Source of the DNA: Lepidurus packardi
Taxonomy: Eukaryota > Arthropoda > Branchiopoda > Notostraca > Triopsidae
Length of the DNA: 64,000 nucleotides
Assembly: GCA_023053545.1 (NCBI GenBank)
Contig: JAKZAN010000004.1
Coordinates: 7,440,001 to 7,504,000 of the forward strand
Direction of reading: 5' to 3'
A program made the position numbers and the translations under genes. This document shows positions 11,801-23,856 of this stretch, in pieces; the first letter of the stretch is position 1, and each line of letters starts with the position of its first letter. The notes under the pieces were generated by a model. The model ran no database searches, was not told the DNA's origin, and worked only from the letters and a program-made list of their open reading frames with translations.

Positions 11801-14800
11801 TTCACACCCAGAAGTGTCTTCGGACTGCCATAGACAACACGTGTAGTATGGTGCTACGTCATGATACCAATGTGATAGACTGGGAATCTATATTCGAAAC
11901 AAAGCAAGCATTTCGTCTGAATGATAGTGCATACATTTCACAATTTGAAACACGGATTTCGTACCTTAGAAGCTTCATTCCAGGGCAGAAGTCCAAGATT
12001 GTGGACACGAGAAGGATTACCCCCCCATAAGTTATCTGCTGTCATCATAAGTAGGCCATCCTTGTCATAACAGCATTGTTGGCCTGCTCCGTCATAACTA
12101 TGATAGCATATAGTTCAAGTTGTAGTACTCATAATGTATTATGCATATTAAGTAGAGTACTGACTTGGGAACTCCACTGCGGAAACACGTTTGAGCTCCT
12201 TTGTGGTAAAAGCAAGCCGCATTACCCTCTCGGTCGCATTCATAGTCGGGTAAGTAGCGTCCTTTGTCCGATATAGCTTGATGCAACATGCAAGGGCAGA
12301 AGGGCAACTCGTAAGCAAACGTTCGGAAGTTACGGTCGTTTTTTATCCAGTTCCTGCAGCGATTAGCTGCCCATTCATTTCCTTCGTATTTCTTCCATTG
12401 AGGCGCAAAGTACCAGCCCAATGGCATTGGCTTGCTCCACAGTACCCTACATGAAAAGTGCTCGTATTATTATTTTCGGTTTTGTATTATTCTAGCTAAG
12501 TAAAGCTTACGGGGTGTAATCGATGCTTGAAACCGGACTAGTGAGGTTAATCATAATCAAACCGATTTCAAACCCACGGGCATTCTTGTTGTCCCGTCCG
12601 GCAAATTCGCTGGGATTTATATAGAGTTGTCCAGTATTGGATGTATCCTAGTTCAAAAGGAAATTATAAAGACACATTTGTCGTCGCGCTTGTTGAAATA
12701 TGTACATATAATTCGTCTATGTATATCAACTCAGGTCTGAGTGTAGGCTCACGATAACCCCATATGGAAATCCTGACTTTGGCGGATTCGTCCATGGTCA
12801 AATTTTTCTTGTCCCACTTTAAGCTCAATCGTTCAGGGTAGAGCTCGTGGTGCTTGTTATCTTCAAAGTAGACCATTTCCGGTGCAGTGATTGGCGTTTC
12901 TAACGGATACAGGTATAGAAATTATAACAATTTTCTCTCTTATCCGTATCAGAGAAAGTATTTACCGACATAAAAGCGCCCCTTCCAGTTGTACTGGCCT
13001 CCATCGATGGCAATAGCCAAGTCGATGTAGCCCACAGCATAAACACGTGGCATGACGCAGACTACGCGGTTCACATCCACATATTTGCCTAGTACTTCTT
13101 GGGTATCGAAACGACACTTGATACGCTGAGCAGGGAAGAAGCATGGACCAGTTACGTTAACCATAATACCACCTAACATGTTACCACTCTCCGGGGCGAA
13201 CATTAGCGGCTGAGTTGTGTAAATAGCTAAAACAAAAGTTAGGTAAATAGTGATTAACAAAGGGTACACAAGTAATTTTTTACTTTCGTCTTCAAAACAG
13301 CTGCCGCTCATAACCTTTTCGTCCACGCGGAAAATGTGACGACCGGGAAATCCGTTGGCGAATCCCTTGAAGGGCAAATCGCGAATTCGCATATCTTGTG
13401 AGTACGGTTTGTATTCATATGCTCGCGTACCGTTTCCGGCGTTGAAACCAACCTGAATAAAAATTATATCAATTCTTTCTAGTCCTTTCTTTTCTTTCTA
13501 GTCCTTTAGTGCAAATTGGTAGGAAACTTACGAAAGCTGGGGTACCGCCTTGACCGGTAATGGAATCTCCACCAGCTTCAGTATTCGTAGTCCATCCCAG
13601 CTGCGCGTAGTTCATGAGTGCATAGGAACGTACTTCGTCCGTCACCAATACCATTTGGAACGAATTTGTCTTAAAATTGAGGTAAATTTATACAAGTTAA
13701 TTTAATTGTATGAGACGGAAGTTGGATTTGAAGTTTGGCCTTACGACTTTCTTGGCTGCGTTGTAGGCGCCTACGAAGGAGATATTCTTCCAAGTTACGA
13801 TAGCGGCATGTTTGGGGATAAACGTATCAGAACCCACAATGGCTTCACGAATGTCCCATTTGAGTCGTTCGCGCATTTCCACACCGAGCTGGTCCACTCG
13901 AGAGACCAAATCCCGCTCCAATCTGTTTAAACAAGAACCCATAATCTTTTAGTCGAACTTTCGACTTGTATACGTTGACGTTGATCAAGCTTTCCATTGT
14001 TTAAGCTAACCTGAAGTAAACTCCCGGCATACGTTTGTCCGCATCATTCTCATCCAATTGCCCAAGACGACATCGACTATAAAAGGGACCGATAAAGGAG
14101 GGGTCGTTGTCTTTGGGCCAGTTCGGTACCGGGAAACGCAAGGGTGGGGATGGCAATGTATGCATTGAGTCACTGAAACCCAAATATCCATGCAGGGATA
14201 ACTAATTTGAGAAATTAATTCAATAAAATTAGTACTGAAAGTATTTAAGAAATTAGCGAGAATCCAAAGAATTTGCTAGGTTTCCGATGGTTTTTATTAC
14301 CCAGGTATAATTGAACCCGAATCCGAAGAATGGCAACAGGAAGTTGAGTTGTTTATGGACTTGGGCCGAGTTATCATTGATATCGGCCACGTAGTCTCCA
14401 TGAGTGCCAACGGTATCGCGATCGTAGAACGGGTACAGGAATTCTGATCTGATGAGCTTGAGCCGCTCGTTTGTCAGCACGTAACCCCCATCCGCTAGTT
14501 TGCCTGTTGCACCTTCTTCCGATTTTTTAGGAACTTGCTTTGGGGCAAAGTAGGATTTCATAGGGTCTAGATGACAAATATAGTAAAAAATATTCCAATT
14601 AGATCATTCTTCTTTATTTCTAATTACCCTGGTTCACGGTTTATTAACGCCAGAGGCCTATTGCTAAAGGAAGCGGTGAAATGTGACATGTTCCGATAAG
14701 CGTAGAGGTCTTATCTCTCCCACCTTAATGCGTTACCAACGGTTTTTCTCTGATAGCTCAGCTCTGCAATACTTCCCAGGAAAAATGAAAAATATTTTTT

Positions 14801-15215
14801 TTTCTTAGATTTTAAATCCGAGGAATTTGTATGCTTTTCGAGATTAAAACCCTCGTTTTCCTGATAAAAACTTATTTTTTCTTGGAGATGTTATCGAAGA
14901 GTTGATTCACCCAAATGATTTTTTTATATTATTATGAGATTGTGCTGTTACCCATATTTTTCATCTATGACATCGAACTTTGAACAAGAAGAAGGGTGGG
15001 GGACATTTTAAAATGAAATTTTTACAGCACGAGAAAGGTAGACAGTACTTACCATATGTTTTAGGGTCAAAGTATTCTACATCTTCTACGAAATGTTCCA
15101 ACTTGCTTGCGAAAGTCGGTTTGGGCTTGTCTGCGAGGACGAGTACAGTAATAAAACTGCACAAGATGAATAGTTCGATAAATATCACAGCTGGAGCTTT
15201 CCCCAGAGCCGCCAT
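8532..15215 (-). CDS. mesh: Mesh homologue, NIDO-IPT-AMOP-vWD-Sushi transmembrane protein
   Basis: Mesh is a smooth septate-junction membrane protein of arthropod gut and renal epithelia. From ATG 15215, eighteen shared exons join in phase: 15053-15215, 14301-14566, 14011-14201, 13745-13922, 13532-13669, 13284-13452, 12966-13226, 12706-12899, 12511-12647, 12165-12446, 11965-12097, 11740-11887, 11478-11666, 11120-11394, 10914-11046, 10692-10827, 10490-10644, 10227-10409. One of two last exons follows (9349-10091 or 8532-8857), giving about 1357 or 1218 aa. Order: signal peptide (about 1-35); NIDO region (about 60-312); IPT/TIG-like (369-455); AMOP (566-753, with CPCMLHQA and YYTCCLW); vWD (754-950, opening [11 protein letters not shown]); Sushi (about 1053-1110, four Cys); one transmembrane helix; cytoplasmic tail. 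MAALGKAP was taken as the start because a hydrophobic leader follows and GCC precedes the ATG. Human SUSD2 has similar domains, but the order and the N-terminal region fit Mesh best. Confidence 0.94.
9349..10091 (-). other. mesh: mesh alternative last exon, proximal, long tail
   Basis: This exon is joined in phase 1 to the Sushi exon (donor at 10227). It begins [19 protein letters not shown], then a hydrophobic helix with a Cys cluster, then a Ser/Pro-rich cytoplasmic tail of about 200 residues ending KITPTSV at the stop. The final residues TSV resemble a class I PDZ-binding motif (S/T-x-V), which would suit a junction protein. That is an inference. Confidence 0.88.
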
Positions 15216-15636
15216 GGCTATTGCTAGTAATAATGTAACCTCTGTCACAACTGTAACTAAAGTCACTTGGGCGAATATCACTGGTTTCAAACAAACTCGT
15301 AAGGCTTAACGAACGTTATTGTCACGACGGAAGTGCACCCTGAAGCACCTTGGTATCAATTGTCTACGTGTGTGAGAGAAAAGGCAGGTTTGAGTGCTAG
15401 TTTTATCTAATACGAGTGTTGTTTGTGACCAGGGCTTAGAGATAAACGTCTGATTTAAATACAATCTTATCCGTTGGCAAGGTAAAGATTTCTAGCTACT
15501 CTTATCGGGCCAGTTCCGTACACTCATATTAAAGTTCACCGGAAACAAATGACGGCATAAATTGCAATGTATTTTTCTCGGCGCAATAATAACTATAATG
15601 ATTGCAGTAGATAAATAGCGTTATTCAAATATTCTT
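15216..15636. other. mesh upstream region
   Basis: Non-coding sequence between the mesh start codon and the stop of secreted gene A, both on the minus strand. It should hold the mesh 5' UTR and promoter and the 3' UTR of gene A. No individual element is convincing. Confidence 0.4.
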
Positions 15637-17931
15637 TTAGTTACGGTTATTATAATGGCCAGACGAAAAACCAAAATCGGCATTGGCGTCAACCGAAGCC
15701 GAAATGCTATTGGAGGAAGCAGAGGGAGCAATGGGTGTTTGACCAGTGTAGGCAGTAGACGACGCAGGCTTCTGCTGGACAGCGCTACTGGCAGCACTGA
15801 AGGCGGATGTCGGATTATGTTCAGCGTGGACACCCTGTTCTACGAAGTAAGGTTTCTGTTGAGAACCAGCACTAGCAGAACCAAAGCCAGACGTGGGACC
15901 CTGTGCTACATAGATGTTGTGCTCGGGCCAGTTAGGCGTAGATGGACCAGCAGTACCAGTACCAAAAGTGGCAGGAGGAGTTTGAAGAGTGAAGATGTTG
16001 TATTCATATGAAGAAGGCTTAACTTGGGAAGCGCTGCTGCCGCTGCTAGGTTTGGCGCCCGTGGGCACCTGGCCAGGGTAAATTTTACATTCAGGGGAAG
16101 TAGGCTTTTGTTGGGCAGATGCAGTGGCACCGCTAGAGACGCCAGTGGCAGTCTGAGCGTGATGGAAGTCGCAAATAGGCTTCTGCTGGGAAACGGTAGT
16201 GGCTGCGCCAGAGGTAGCCGGAAGGGTGCTAGTAATAGAGGCTGTTGGGGTGCCCGAGTTTACGTTGATGGTAATAGGAACGGTTTGACTACTGCCAACT
16301 GGAGTAATCAAAGGGGATCCTTGGGCGGAGGCTTGGGCTTGAGCCGACGCTGAAGCCGTAGCGGAAGAGGCCGCAGAAAATTGGGGCTGCTGGTACACAA
16401 CGTCGTACTGATTTGAGGAGTAGGTGATTGAGGAAGATTGGACCTTGTGAGGTTTAGCGGCCGTGTTTAAGGCATGCACTCCCGTTCCTGCGTTGGCTGA
16501 GCCGTAGGATTGTGCTTGTGCTGCCGAAGCGGAGGCAGATGCTGCTGCAGAAGTCACTCCTGGGTATTGTTGGCCGTACACCGGGAAAGATTGAGTGGGA
16601 CGTTTTTGACCAGAGAACAAACTGAAAAGGGGCGAAAATAAATTCTTGGTATCTCCTTCTACATCTTCCGTTTTCTGTTCGTCATTGTTCTTGCGAAACT
16701 GCCACGGCAATTTCCCTTGTTGCTGGCCCTGGTACTGGGACTGAAACTGCTCCTGAAGTTGTTGACTGGGGTTCTAAAAATAAATGTAAGGGAATATAAT
16801 ATTTGTGGAGATGTAAGCTAAGTGCAAACCTGTCCTAGTAGTTGAAACGCAGATTGTTGCTGCAATTGCTCCTGGGACTGAGCTTGGAATTGTTGCTGTT
16901 CGACACATTCCAATCCGGTGCAGGGCGTAACAGTAGGTTGTACAGTTGCACAGGGCGTAACGGTGGGTACAGAGGTTGGAGGTGTTGGGGTAGTGGTAGA
17001 GGTTGGTGGGGTAGTAGGTGGGAGGGTTACCGTGGTTTCGCAAGGTTTTTCAGTAGGCTTTGTAGTTGGCTTCGGAGTCGTGGGTGCAGGGGTAGTTGGA
17101 GTCACGCATGGTGTCGTAATGGTTATTACCGTAGTGGGTATCGGAGTCGTGGTAGTTGGCGTCGCTGTAGTAGGTGCTGGGGTAATCGGAGTTCCGCAGG
17201 GTTTCTCGGTAGGCTTTGGGGTAATAGGGGTTTCACACGGTTTGGTTGTCGGTTTGTGAGTAATCGGGGTTTCAGTCGGTTTGTGAGTAACAGGGGTAAC
17301 GCAGGGTTTTTCAGTGGGTTTAGGGGTAATAGGGGTTTTGCAAGGTTTTTCTGTCGGTTTGGGAGTAATCGGGGTTTCAGTGGGTTTGTGAGTAATAGGG
17401 GTCACGCAGGGTTTTTCAGTGGGTTTAGGGGTAGTAGGGGTTTTGCAAGGTTTTTTTGTCGGTTTGTGAGTTATTGGTGTTTCGCAGGGTTTTTCTGTGG
17501 GTTTTGGGGTAATAGGAGTATCGCAGGGTTTTTCAGTGGGTTTCGTTGGAACGGGCGTAGTAATATTGGGAGTAGGCGTCGGTGTAGGGGTAGTGGTATT
17601 CTGGCAGGGTTGCTCAGTGGGCTTCTCGGTAGTGGGCTGGAAAAGAATTATATTTCAGCAAAACCAATAAAGCTACGTGATTTACTAACCTGGCATGGGT
17701 TGCCGTCATAGCCTTCCGGGCAAGGGTAAGCCGGTCCGGTGTAGAACGTCCATGCTCCTGCTAACGTCTCAGGTCTATCGTCCACGTTAGTCTATGAGAA
17801 AACGAGGTTAATATCGTGTAAGAAAAAGTAATAACTGAGTTATTAAAAAAACTTACATGTGCGACTGGCACTGCACAACCTCTTCCAGCACAAGCCACCA
17901 CGGCCAAGAGTACAATCGTTTTATACACCAT
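15637..17931 (-). CDS. Secreted structural protein A, mucin-like and silk-like
   Basis: No named family recognised. Four exons: 17857-17931, 17690-17791, 16830-17636, 15637-16773, about 706 aa. Exon 1 is exactly 25 codons and encodes a signal peptide ([14 protein letters not shown]...). Exon 2 has a short Cys-containing segment ([12 protein letters not shown]). Exon 3 is a Thr/Pro repeat region built on KPTEKPCxTPITP, a likely O-glycosylation substrate with regular Cys, ending in a Q-rich stretch. Exon 4 is Ala/Ser/Gln/Thr-rich and silk-like ([17 protein letters not shown]) with scattered QQKP motifs. It shares signal-peptide exon size, phase and promoter layout with genes B-F, so it is a divergent member of the same cluster. 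An extracellular fibre, glue, cuticle or eggshell component is inferred from composition only. Confidence 0.82.
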
Positions 17932-18010
17932 CGTCCTGGAGAGGAATGTCACTTGACACGTTTTCCTTGAGATGTCAAGCTGTAATGTTTTCGAGATGCT
18001 CTTACCTGAC

Positions 18011-18110
18011 TATTTATACCCATAGATCTCTGGTAGGCTGAACGGTAAATTGCATTGCGATTGTCCTTGCTCCTCGTCGTGGCCTTTGACCTAAGACGAG
18101 CTGAGGTCAC
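18011..18110 (-). promoter_or_regulatory. Promoter module of gene A
   Basis: Read on the minus strand: a TATAAATA box (18011-18018), a GCAAGGACAA box (18061-18070) and a DR1-like site AGGTCA-A-AGGCCA (18079-18092). A further AGGTCA half-site lies near 18104. The TATA box is about 80 bp from the ATG. The same order and spacing recur in genes B-F. Confidence 0.6.
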
Positions 18111-19123
18111 CTTAATTAATAGAGCATTGACCCGAATTCTTGGGTTTTGTTGCAATTTTATCCTAAGAAGATCTTTGCACATTAAGAAATACTGTATTGT
18201 CTCAAAGATGTACAGGTACGCCTGTTTCATAATTAGTAGTTAGAAGCGGGCTGACGTTCTTTTCCTCCTTGTTGTTGCAATATAGTAAAATCATCCTACA
18301 GTACTTTACTGACTTCCCAAAGTTATATTCGAAGTTTTTAGGCGACACATCTAATCTATTGTAAATCTTAATTCATCGACTTGTATTTAAATTCGCAGAG
18401 AAATTGCATTATTATAAATAATTACATGAGCTACAACCAGAAACACATTATAACTGCAACGGAAAATTCTATAGGTCTTTGAAAAAGAGTACCTCATTAC
18501 ATTAGCAAAAAAAAATCGTTAATCCTATATATTTTTTATTATTTATTAATCATCCTTGGCTTTCGCCTGTTGATGACCCTATACGTTTAATGTCAACGAC
18601 ATTAGATACAAATACAAGGAACTCCTTCATGGAATTTTAACGACAGAAAATTCGACACATTTATATAATTAAAATTCTCTTTATAGCTATACGAAACTGA
18701 ATTTCTGCACTCAATCACAGGAAAGCAAATTGGCCTATCTGTAAACCCACTACCAATTTCGTATAGGACAACAAATCCAAATCCGACTTCTGTATTTCCT
18801 TTTTTTTACCGATATCGTTTTTACGTCAATGATTGATTTAACATTAAAAGCAATATCACCTGAGATCCAAAGTTGAATTTAAATTACTGTATTGTGTATA
18901 TACCACAGGAATTTTTAATGCTATTAATGTACACATATACATTAAGCAACTAAATATTAAAAGTTGCGATTTCTGCATAAGCGCATATCCAGACAAAGAA
19001 AGAAATAAGGTGTTGTTCTGGCAACACTGAGTCTTCGGCTCGGTTAACTTCTCTCTCCTTTAACACAGGCTCTCTCATACGAAGAGTCAAACTTGTTATA
19101 TACAGGCTAATAATAGAGCAAGT
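18111..19123. other. Intergenic region between genes A and B
   Basis: AT-rich, no coding exon or clear repeat recognised. It should contain the 3' UTR of gene B and distal upstream sequence of gene A. Confidence 0.4.
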
Positions 19124-19746
19124 TTAATCCGAGGTTTTGAGTTTCCTTGCAGGAACGACCTAAGAAAGATTTTTGTTAAATATTATTTTAATGCTGTAGT
19201 AGGAGATACATACCTCTATTTGAATATGAATGTGTTGAGTTTGCGATTGATTTTGCTGTTGGTTTTTTTGAGCCTGTTGCTGGCTTTGAACTTTGATCTG
19301 CTGCTTTTGATTTGATGGGGGCCTCTTGGTGGGCTTTTTGGCGGGTATTCCAATCCGCTGGCTAATTATAGTTTCGTCTTCAGATTGTTCAAGCGGGAGC
19401 TGATGAACTGGAGCTTGTTGCTGCTGCTGATCTTGATCCTGATCCTGGTCTTCTTCGTGGTATTGCCCGTCGTCTTCTTCCTGGTAACCAGGCTGAACTG
19501 TCTGCTCTCCAGTTTGCGTTGGACTTTTATAGCACCTTTTCACTCTGTCGCTTTGGGAATTTAGTCCAAATTCGAAGGAAGAATCAACTGGCTTCTTTTA
19601 TACTAGATACATAAAGAGGTTTAATGTAAGGAGACATGTGTGCAGCAGTGATACAAGTAAAGTTCACTTACGTTCGACAACGGGAACGAAAGGCATGTCC
19701 CAATGCAAGCAACGGCGGTGAGCAAAACAAAGGCTTTGGACACCAT
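19124..19746 (-). CDS. Secreted Q-rich protein B
   Basis: Three exons: 19672-19746, 19214-19591, 19124-19159, about 162 aa. Exon 1 encodes the family signal peptide in 25 codons (MVSKAFVLLTAVACIGTCLSFPLSN), phase 0. Exon 2 carries a basic VKR site, an acidic Glu/Asp/Gln segment (EEDQDQDQDQQQQQ), a KKPTKRPP patch and a Q/S/N-rich end. The last exon adds eleven residues. It lacks the Cys-Pro repeats of C-E, so it is a short, charged member. The VKR site could be a propeptide cleavage point. No function is assigned beyond secretion. Confidence 0.78.
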
Positions 19747-19849
19747 TTTCGCCTTAAAAAGGAATGTACCCACTCGGGTGTATGCCCTGGCTTTTTAGAT
19801 CAAAAGCAGCTAACCGAGCTAGAATGATTTGCGTTTACGTTCGGCTAAG

Positions 19850-19945
19850 AATTTATACCCACAAAATCTATGAGAAGGCTACAGTGCACCGCAAATGTCC
19901 TTGTCCTTCGCAGGACCTTTGACCTAAACTGACCTCAGGTGAGGT
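19850..19945 (-). promoter_or_regulatory. Promoter module of gene B
   Basis: Minus strand: TATAAATT (19850-19857), a GAAGGACAAGGAC box (about 19898-19910) and a near-perfect DR1, AGGTCA-A-AGGTCC (19913-19925). Another AGGTCA-like half-site lies at about 19930. Layout matches gene A. Confidence 0.6.
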
Positions 19946-20392
19946 CGCTTTTGATTACTATTGCAAGATCCAGGTTTCTAACAAAGTAACACAGGTCTCC
20001 TTTACGGACTTCAGAGCATTTTCTTGCCAATCTGAATTATGCGTTTTCGGTTAAGATTAAGTGTACTTCGGCACAACACAAAATTCTACAACTTTTTGGA
20101 GATGACTAGAGGACACGAAGCACCAAGATGAATTTTCTCTTGCTTGGTTGCTGGACTAGTTCTTGCTGTGTTTTTTTTACTTGTTAGCCTGGCCTACGCC
20201 ACGACAACTTGACCAGATTCTGGACTGGACTGGACTGGACTGGACTGGCCACCCATGTTGGTTTCCTCTAGGGAAATTTAAACCGACCAGACATATTTAT
20301 ATTGAATCTTTTACTGTTAATTGTTATAAAGCAATTAACCTCTTTTTTTAATGAATTCTGGACTTCGCACAGTGAAGTGGTCGGACTATTTT
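19946..20392. other. Intergenic, with a short TGGAC microsatellite
   Basis: Non-coding gap outside the left palindrome arm. At about 20219-20247 there are five to six tandem copies of a 5 bp unit (TGGAC). Nothing else recognised. Confidence 0.5.
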
Positions 20393-20399
20393 GTATGAC

Positions 20400-20602
20400 T
20401 TACAAAATATCCTAAATGAATTCATGCAATGGCGCACGGCATTCCGCATGCAGTCACAAGGCCTGCTCCCTTGGACTTGCTGCTGCTGCTGCTGCTGCTG
20501 AGCTTGTGATTGGGCTTGGAAATTTCCACGTCCTAATTGGGCTTGGGCTTGTTCCTGGGACTGTTGTTGAACTTGGTATTGCTGCTCTTCTTTACAAGGC
20601 AT
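20400..20602 (-). pseudogene. Orphan Q-rich gene fragment, left arm
   Basis: The minus strand encodes PCKEEQQYQVQQQSQEQAQA and LGRGNFQAQSQAQ followed by GSRPC. This duplicates an internal block of gene C exon 2. It has no signal peptide, and the frame is lost after GSRPC. It sits downstream of gene C and looks like a partial tandem duplicate already present before the palindrome formed. Confidence 0.75.
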
Positions 20603-21582
20603 GGGGTGTAAAATTTCAAAAATTTTTGAAGAATCTAATAAATATTATGAGAAAACTATTTTAACAGCAAACTGAGCATAGTAATAAACAATGGATAAAG
20701 GTTTCCTTCTCAAATTCATAATAAATTAACATATACATAATTAATTATAATAAATAAATTAATTAATTATAAAAAATAAATAAATTAATAATAATAAAAC
20801 TAATTAATTAATAAATTAATAATAATAAATTAACAATATGCAAGGAGTTGGATTTGCTATGAACAGGCAGAGAACGATTAGCCACAAGTCGAATACAACT
20901 CGGTAAAAATGGCTAAATTCAGACAAGACTTCGACAATATTTCATCGTTTTTTTTATCCGTTGTTGTTAAAGCAGTGAAAAGTTGTCAAATTCCCGTATT
21001 TCCTCCCACGTTTCGTGTTTATTACTGGTAATAGTGCGCTGTTTTTTGAATAGGTAGTATCTACGTCCTGAATTCTCAGGACGCCTCAAAGGTACCAGAG
21101 AATTAAAAAAAATAATGCTAAATAATACTAAGAAAACAGTTAACCCTGATGATTCGCTTTCAGTAAGTCTAACTAGTTAAAAAATTGTACGGAGAAATGA
21201 CTGAAGTGTGTGGGCCACGATCGATTTTTGGACTCAAAGCACGTAGTTGTTTGGGATGTAGTGAACGCATTTCACCCGAATCTTGAAGCACATACGCAGC
21301 TTGAAGTCTGGATTCAAAGAATTGTATTGTTCGAACCCTCTTTTACCCATCTTACCAATATAAATATTTTAATATAATAGTGCCCTTGAAGTAAAATGGG
21401 GAAAGACAATACACTCATAAAAGGTTGGCAGTAAGTAAGAAAAAGAAGCAAAGAAGAAGCTGAGCTACTGTGAAAGGCCGAACATGGAATGCGCCGATAC
21501 AGGTCTCTTGATGGCGCCTTAGCTGATCTGAAACGAAGAATTCAAGCTTTTGAGTTATTCATGTAAGAAGACAAGTATTTAC

Positions 21583-23510
21583 CTATGGATCAATGTATTG
21601 ACCCTGCTGCTGGGCTTGAGCTTGGTATTGACTCTGGTATTGCGCATTGCAGGGTTTAGGCTTTCCGCAGGGTGTTTCAGGCTTGGCAGCGACCTAAAAA
21701 ACTTGGTTAATGAAACGAAAGAAACAAAATTTAAAAACTAACCTGTACTTGATCCTGTGCCTGTTGCTGAGCTTGCCATTGGGTTTGAGCCTGTGCCTGT
21801 GCCTGTTGCTGAGCTTGCCATTGGGTTTGAGCCTGTGCCTGTGCTTGTTGCTGAGCTTGTACCTGTGCCTGTTGCTGAGCTTGCCATTGGATTTGAGCCT
21901 GTGCCTGTGCCTGTTGCTGAGCTTGCCATTGGGTTTGAGCCTGTGCCTGTGCCTGTTGCTGAGCTTGTGCCTGTGCCTGTTGCTGAGCTTGCCATTGGGT
22001 TTGAGCCTGTGTCTGTGCCTGTTCCTGTTGCTGAGCTTGCCATTGGGTTTGCGTTTGCTGTTGGGTCTGGGTCTGACTTTGAGATTGTTGCTGAACCTGT
22101 TGTTGAACGTGGTCTTGGCATGGCCTTACGCAAGGCTTTCGGCAAGGCTTGATGCAGAGTTTTACGCAAGGCTGTCCGCATGGCTTAGGCGGATGAACTT
22201 GCTGTTGGGTTTGCGATTGCTGCTGTGTTTGCGATTGCTGCTGTGTTTGCGATTGACTTTGCTCTTGCGATTGGGTTTGAGTTTGGGATTGTTGCTGAGT
22301 CTGCTGTTGAACTTGCGTCTGCGCTTGTTCGGAGCACGGTACCCAGCACGGAATTCCGCATGTAGGAACACAAGGCCTGCTCCCTTGGACTTGCTGCTGC
22401 TGCTGAGCTTGTGATTGGGCTTGGAAATTTCCGCGTCCTAATTGGTATTGCGCTTGTTCCTGGGATTGTTGTTGAAATTGGAATTGATGCTCTTCTTTAC
22501 AAGGCTTGCATGGGGTGCAAGGTCTCTTGCAGGGCTTCTGTTCTTGAGTGTGAGTCTGAACTTGGGTTTGCGATTGCGATTGCGCCTGGGATTGCTCCTG
22601 GGATTGCTCCTGGGATTGCTCCTGGGATTGCGTCTGGGATTGTGTCTGGGATTGCGTCTGGGATTGCGCCTGGGATTGTTGCTGAGTGTGATAGCAGGGT
22701 TCATAGCAGGGTTCGTAATACAGTTCGTAGCAGAGTTCATAGCAAGGTTGGTAGCAAGGTTGGTAGCAAGTTTCGCAGGGTTTTTCAGTCTGGATTTGTT
22801 CTTGTGATTGGGTTTGAGATTGGGATTGCGATTGGGATTGCGATTGCGATTGCGATTGAGTTTGGTTTTGAGACTGTTGCTGACTCTGCTGTTGAACTTG
22901 CGTCTGTGCTTGTTCGGCGCATGGTATTCCGCAAGGGTTTTCGTGGTTCACTTGAACTTGCTGCTGTTGTTGAGCTTGCGATTGGGCTTGGACATTTTCA
23001 CGTCCGACTTGGGCTTGAGTTTGCGCTTGAGTCTGTTGTTGAAATTGGTATTGCTGCTCTTCCGTACAAGGCTTGCATGGGGTGCAAGGTTTTTCGCAGG
23101 GCTTATGTTCTTGAGTCTGAGCTTGAGTCTGAGTTTGCGATTGTGCTTGGGATTGCTCCTTGGATTGCGCCTGGGATTGTTGCTGCGTCTGCTGTTGAAC
23201 TTGGGTTTGTTGTGACTGCTCGCATGGCTTGTAGCAGGGTGTCTGGCAAAGTTTATAACAGGGCTCGTAACAGGGCACATAGCAGGGCGTTGGACAAGGC
23301 TTTTGTGCTTGGTCCTGACTTTGTGTCTGGGCCTGGCTTTGGTGCTGAAATTGCGATTGCTCCTGGTATTGTTCCTGGTACAAATGTAATTATATTTATC
23401 TTATCCTGCACTAGGAGTAAAAATTGTAAACTTACATTGGCTAACGGAAGCGAAAGGCATCTTTCAACACAGGCCACTACGGCCAGGAGAAGAACGGCTT
23501 TGGATACCAT
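21583..23510 (-). CDS. Secreted Q-rich Cys-Pro repeat protein C (left arm)
   Basis: Three exons: 23436-23510 (25-codon signal peptide, MVSKAVLLLAVVACVERC...), 21743-23374 (544 codons) and 21583-21693 (36 codons and TAG), about 605 aa. The body alternates Q/S/T/A tracts (QAQSQTQTQ) with Cys-Pro blocks (KPCPTPCYVPCYEPCY, KPCEKPCTPCKPC) and two LGRGNFQAQSQAQ-type spacers. The C-terminal third is a tandem repeat around QTQWQAQQQAQAQAQ. Q tracts could serve in coiled or beta assembly or as transglutaminase acceptors, and the Cys could crosslink; both are inferences. The TAG directly abuts a GTAAAT donor, so a 3' UTR intron (acceptor near 21525) is likely. Protein sequence is identical to gene D. 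The long antisense Leu/Gly ORFs here are shadows of the CAA/CAG repeats. Confidence 0.88.
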
Positions 23511-23610
23511 GGTCTCTCTCGCAAGATGTATACCACTCAGAAAAGTTGCTTCTTGTTAGTTAGAAGACAAGCTACTGAGCTGGAATGATTATCAGGTGTT
23601 CGCGGCGAAG

Positions 23611-23775
23611 TATTTATACCCAAGAATGTCTTGGGCTTCTTACCTGTACTTGACATTACCAGCGTCCTTGCCCCAACATTGCGACCTTTGTCCTTGGGTC
23701 TATACGCTATAACCTAGAGATGCGGTTTTTTTTCTTACTAACTAGAGGATGCCCAACATTGCGACCTTTGTCCTT
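23611..23775 (-). promoter_or_regulatory. Promoter module of gene C, with doubled DR1-like site
   Basis: Minus strand: TATAAATA (23611-23618), a GCAAGGACGCT box (about 23661-23672) and a DR1-like AGGACA-A-AGGTCG at 23682-23695. The last site is repeated at 23762-23775 by the local 80 bp duplication. Gene D has only one. Confidence 0.6.
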
Positions 23776-23830
23776 GGGTCTATACGCTATAACCTAGAGA
23801 TGCTGTTTTTTTTCTTACTAACTAGAGGAT
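23671..23830. repeat. 80 bp tandem duplication in left arm only
   Basis: Two adjacent 80 bp units, 23671-23750 and 23751-23830, differ at about two positions. The right arm has one unit. The event therefore postdates the palindrome, or was lost from the right arm. Confidence 0.92.
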
Positions 23831-23856
23831 GACCCAGGTTTTCTGCGAAGGGCACC

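Larger units (their letters stand above)
20393..23856. repeat. Left arm of large palindrome
   Basis: This arm is the reverse complement of 26729-30077. The match begins at GTATGACTTACAAAATAT on the outer side and ends at GGGCACC on the inner side. It carries gene C with promoter and 3' region plus an orphan Q-rich fragment. Wherever I compared the arms they were nearly identical: the two encoded proteins do not differ. Visible differences are an extra 80 bp unit here, a few small indels near 21060 and 20480, and scattered substitutions. Confidence 0.93.
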
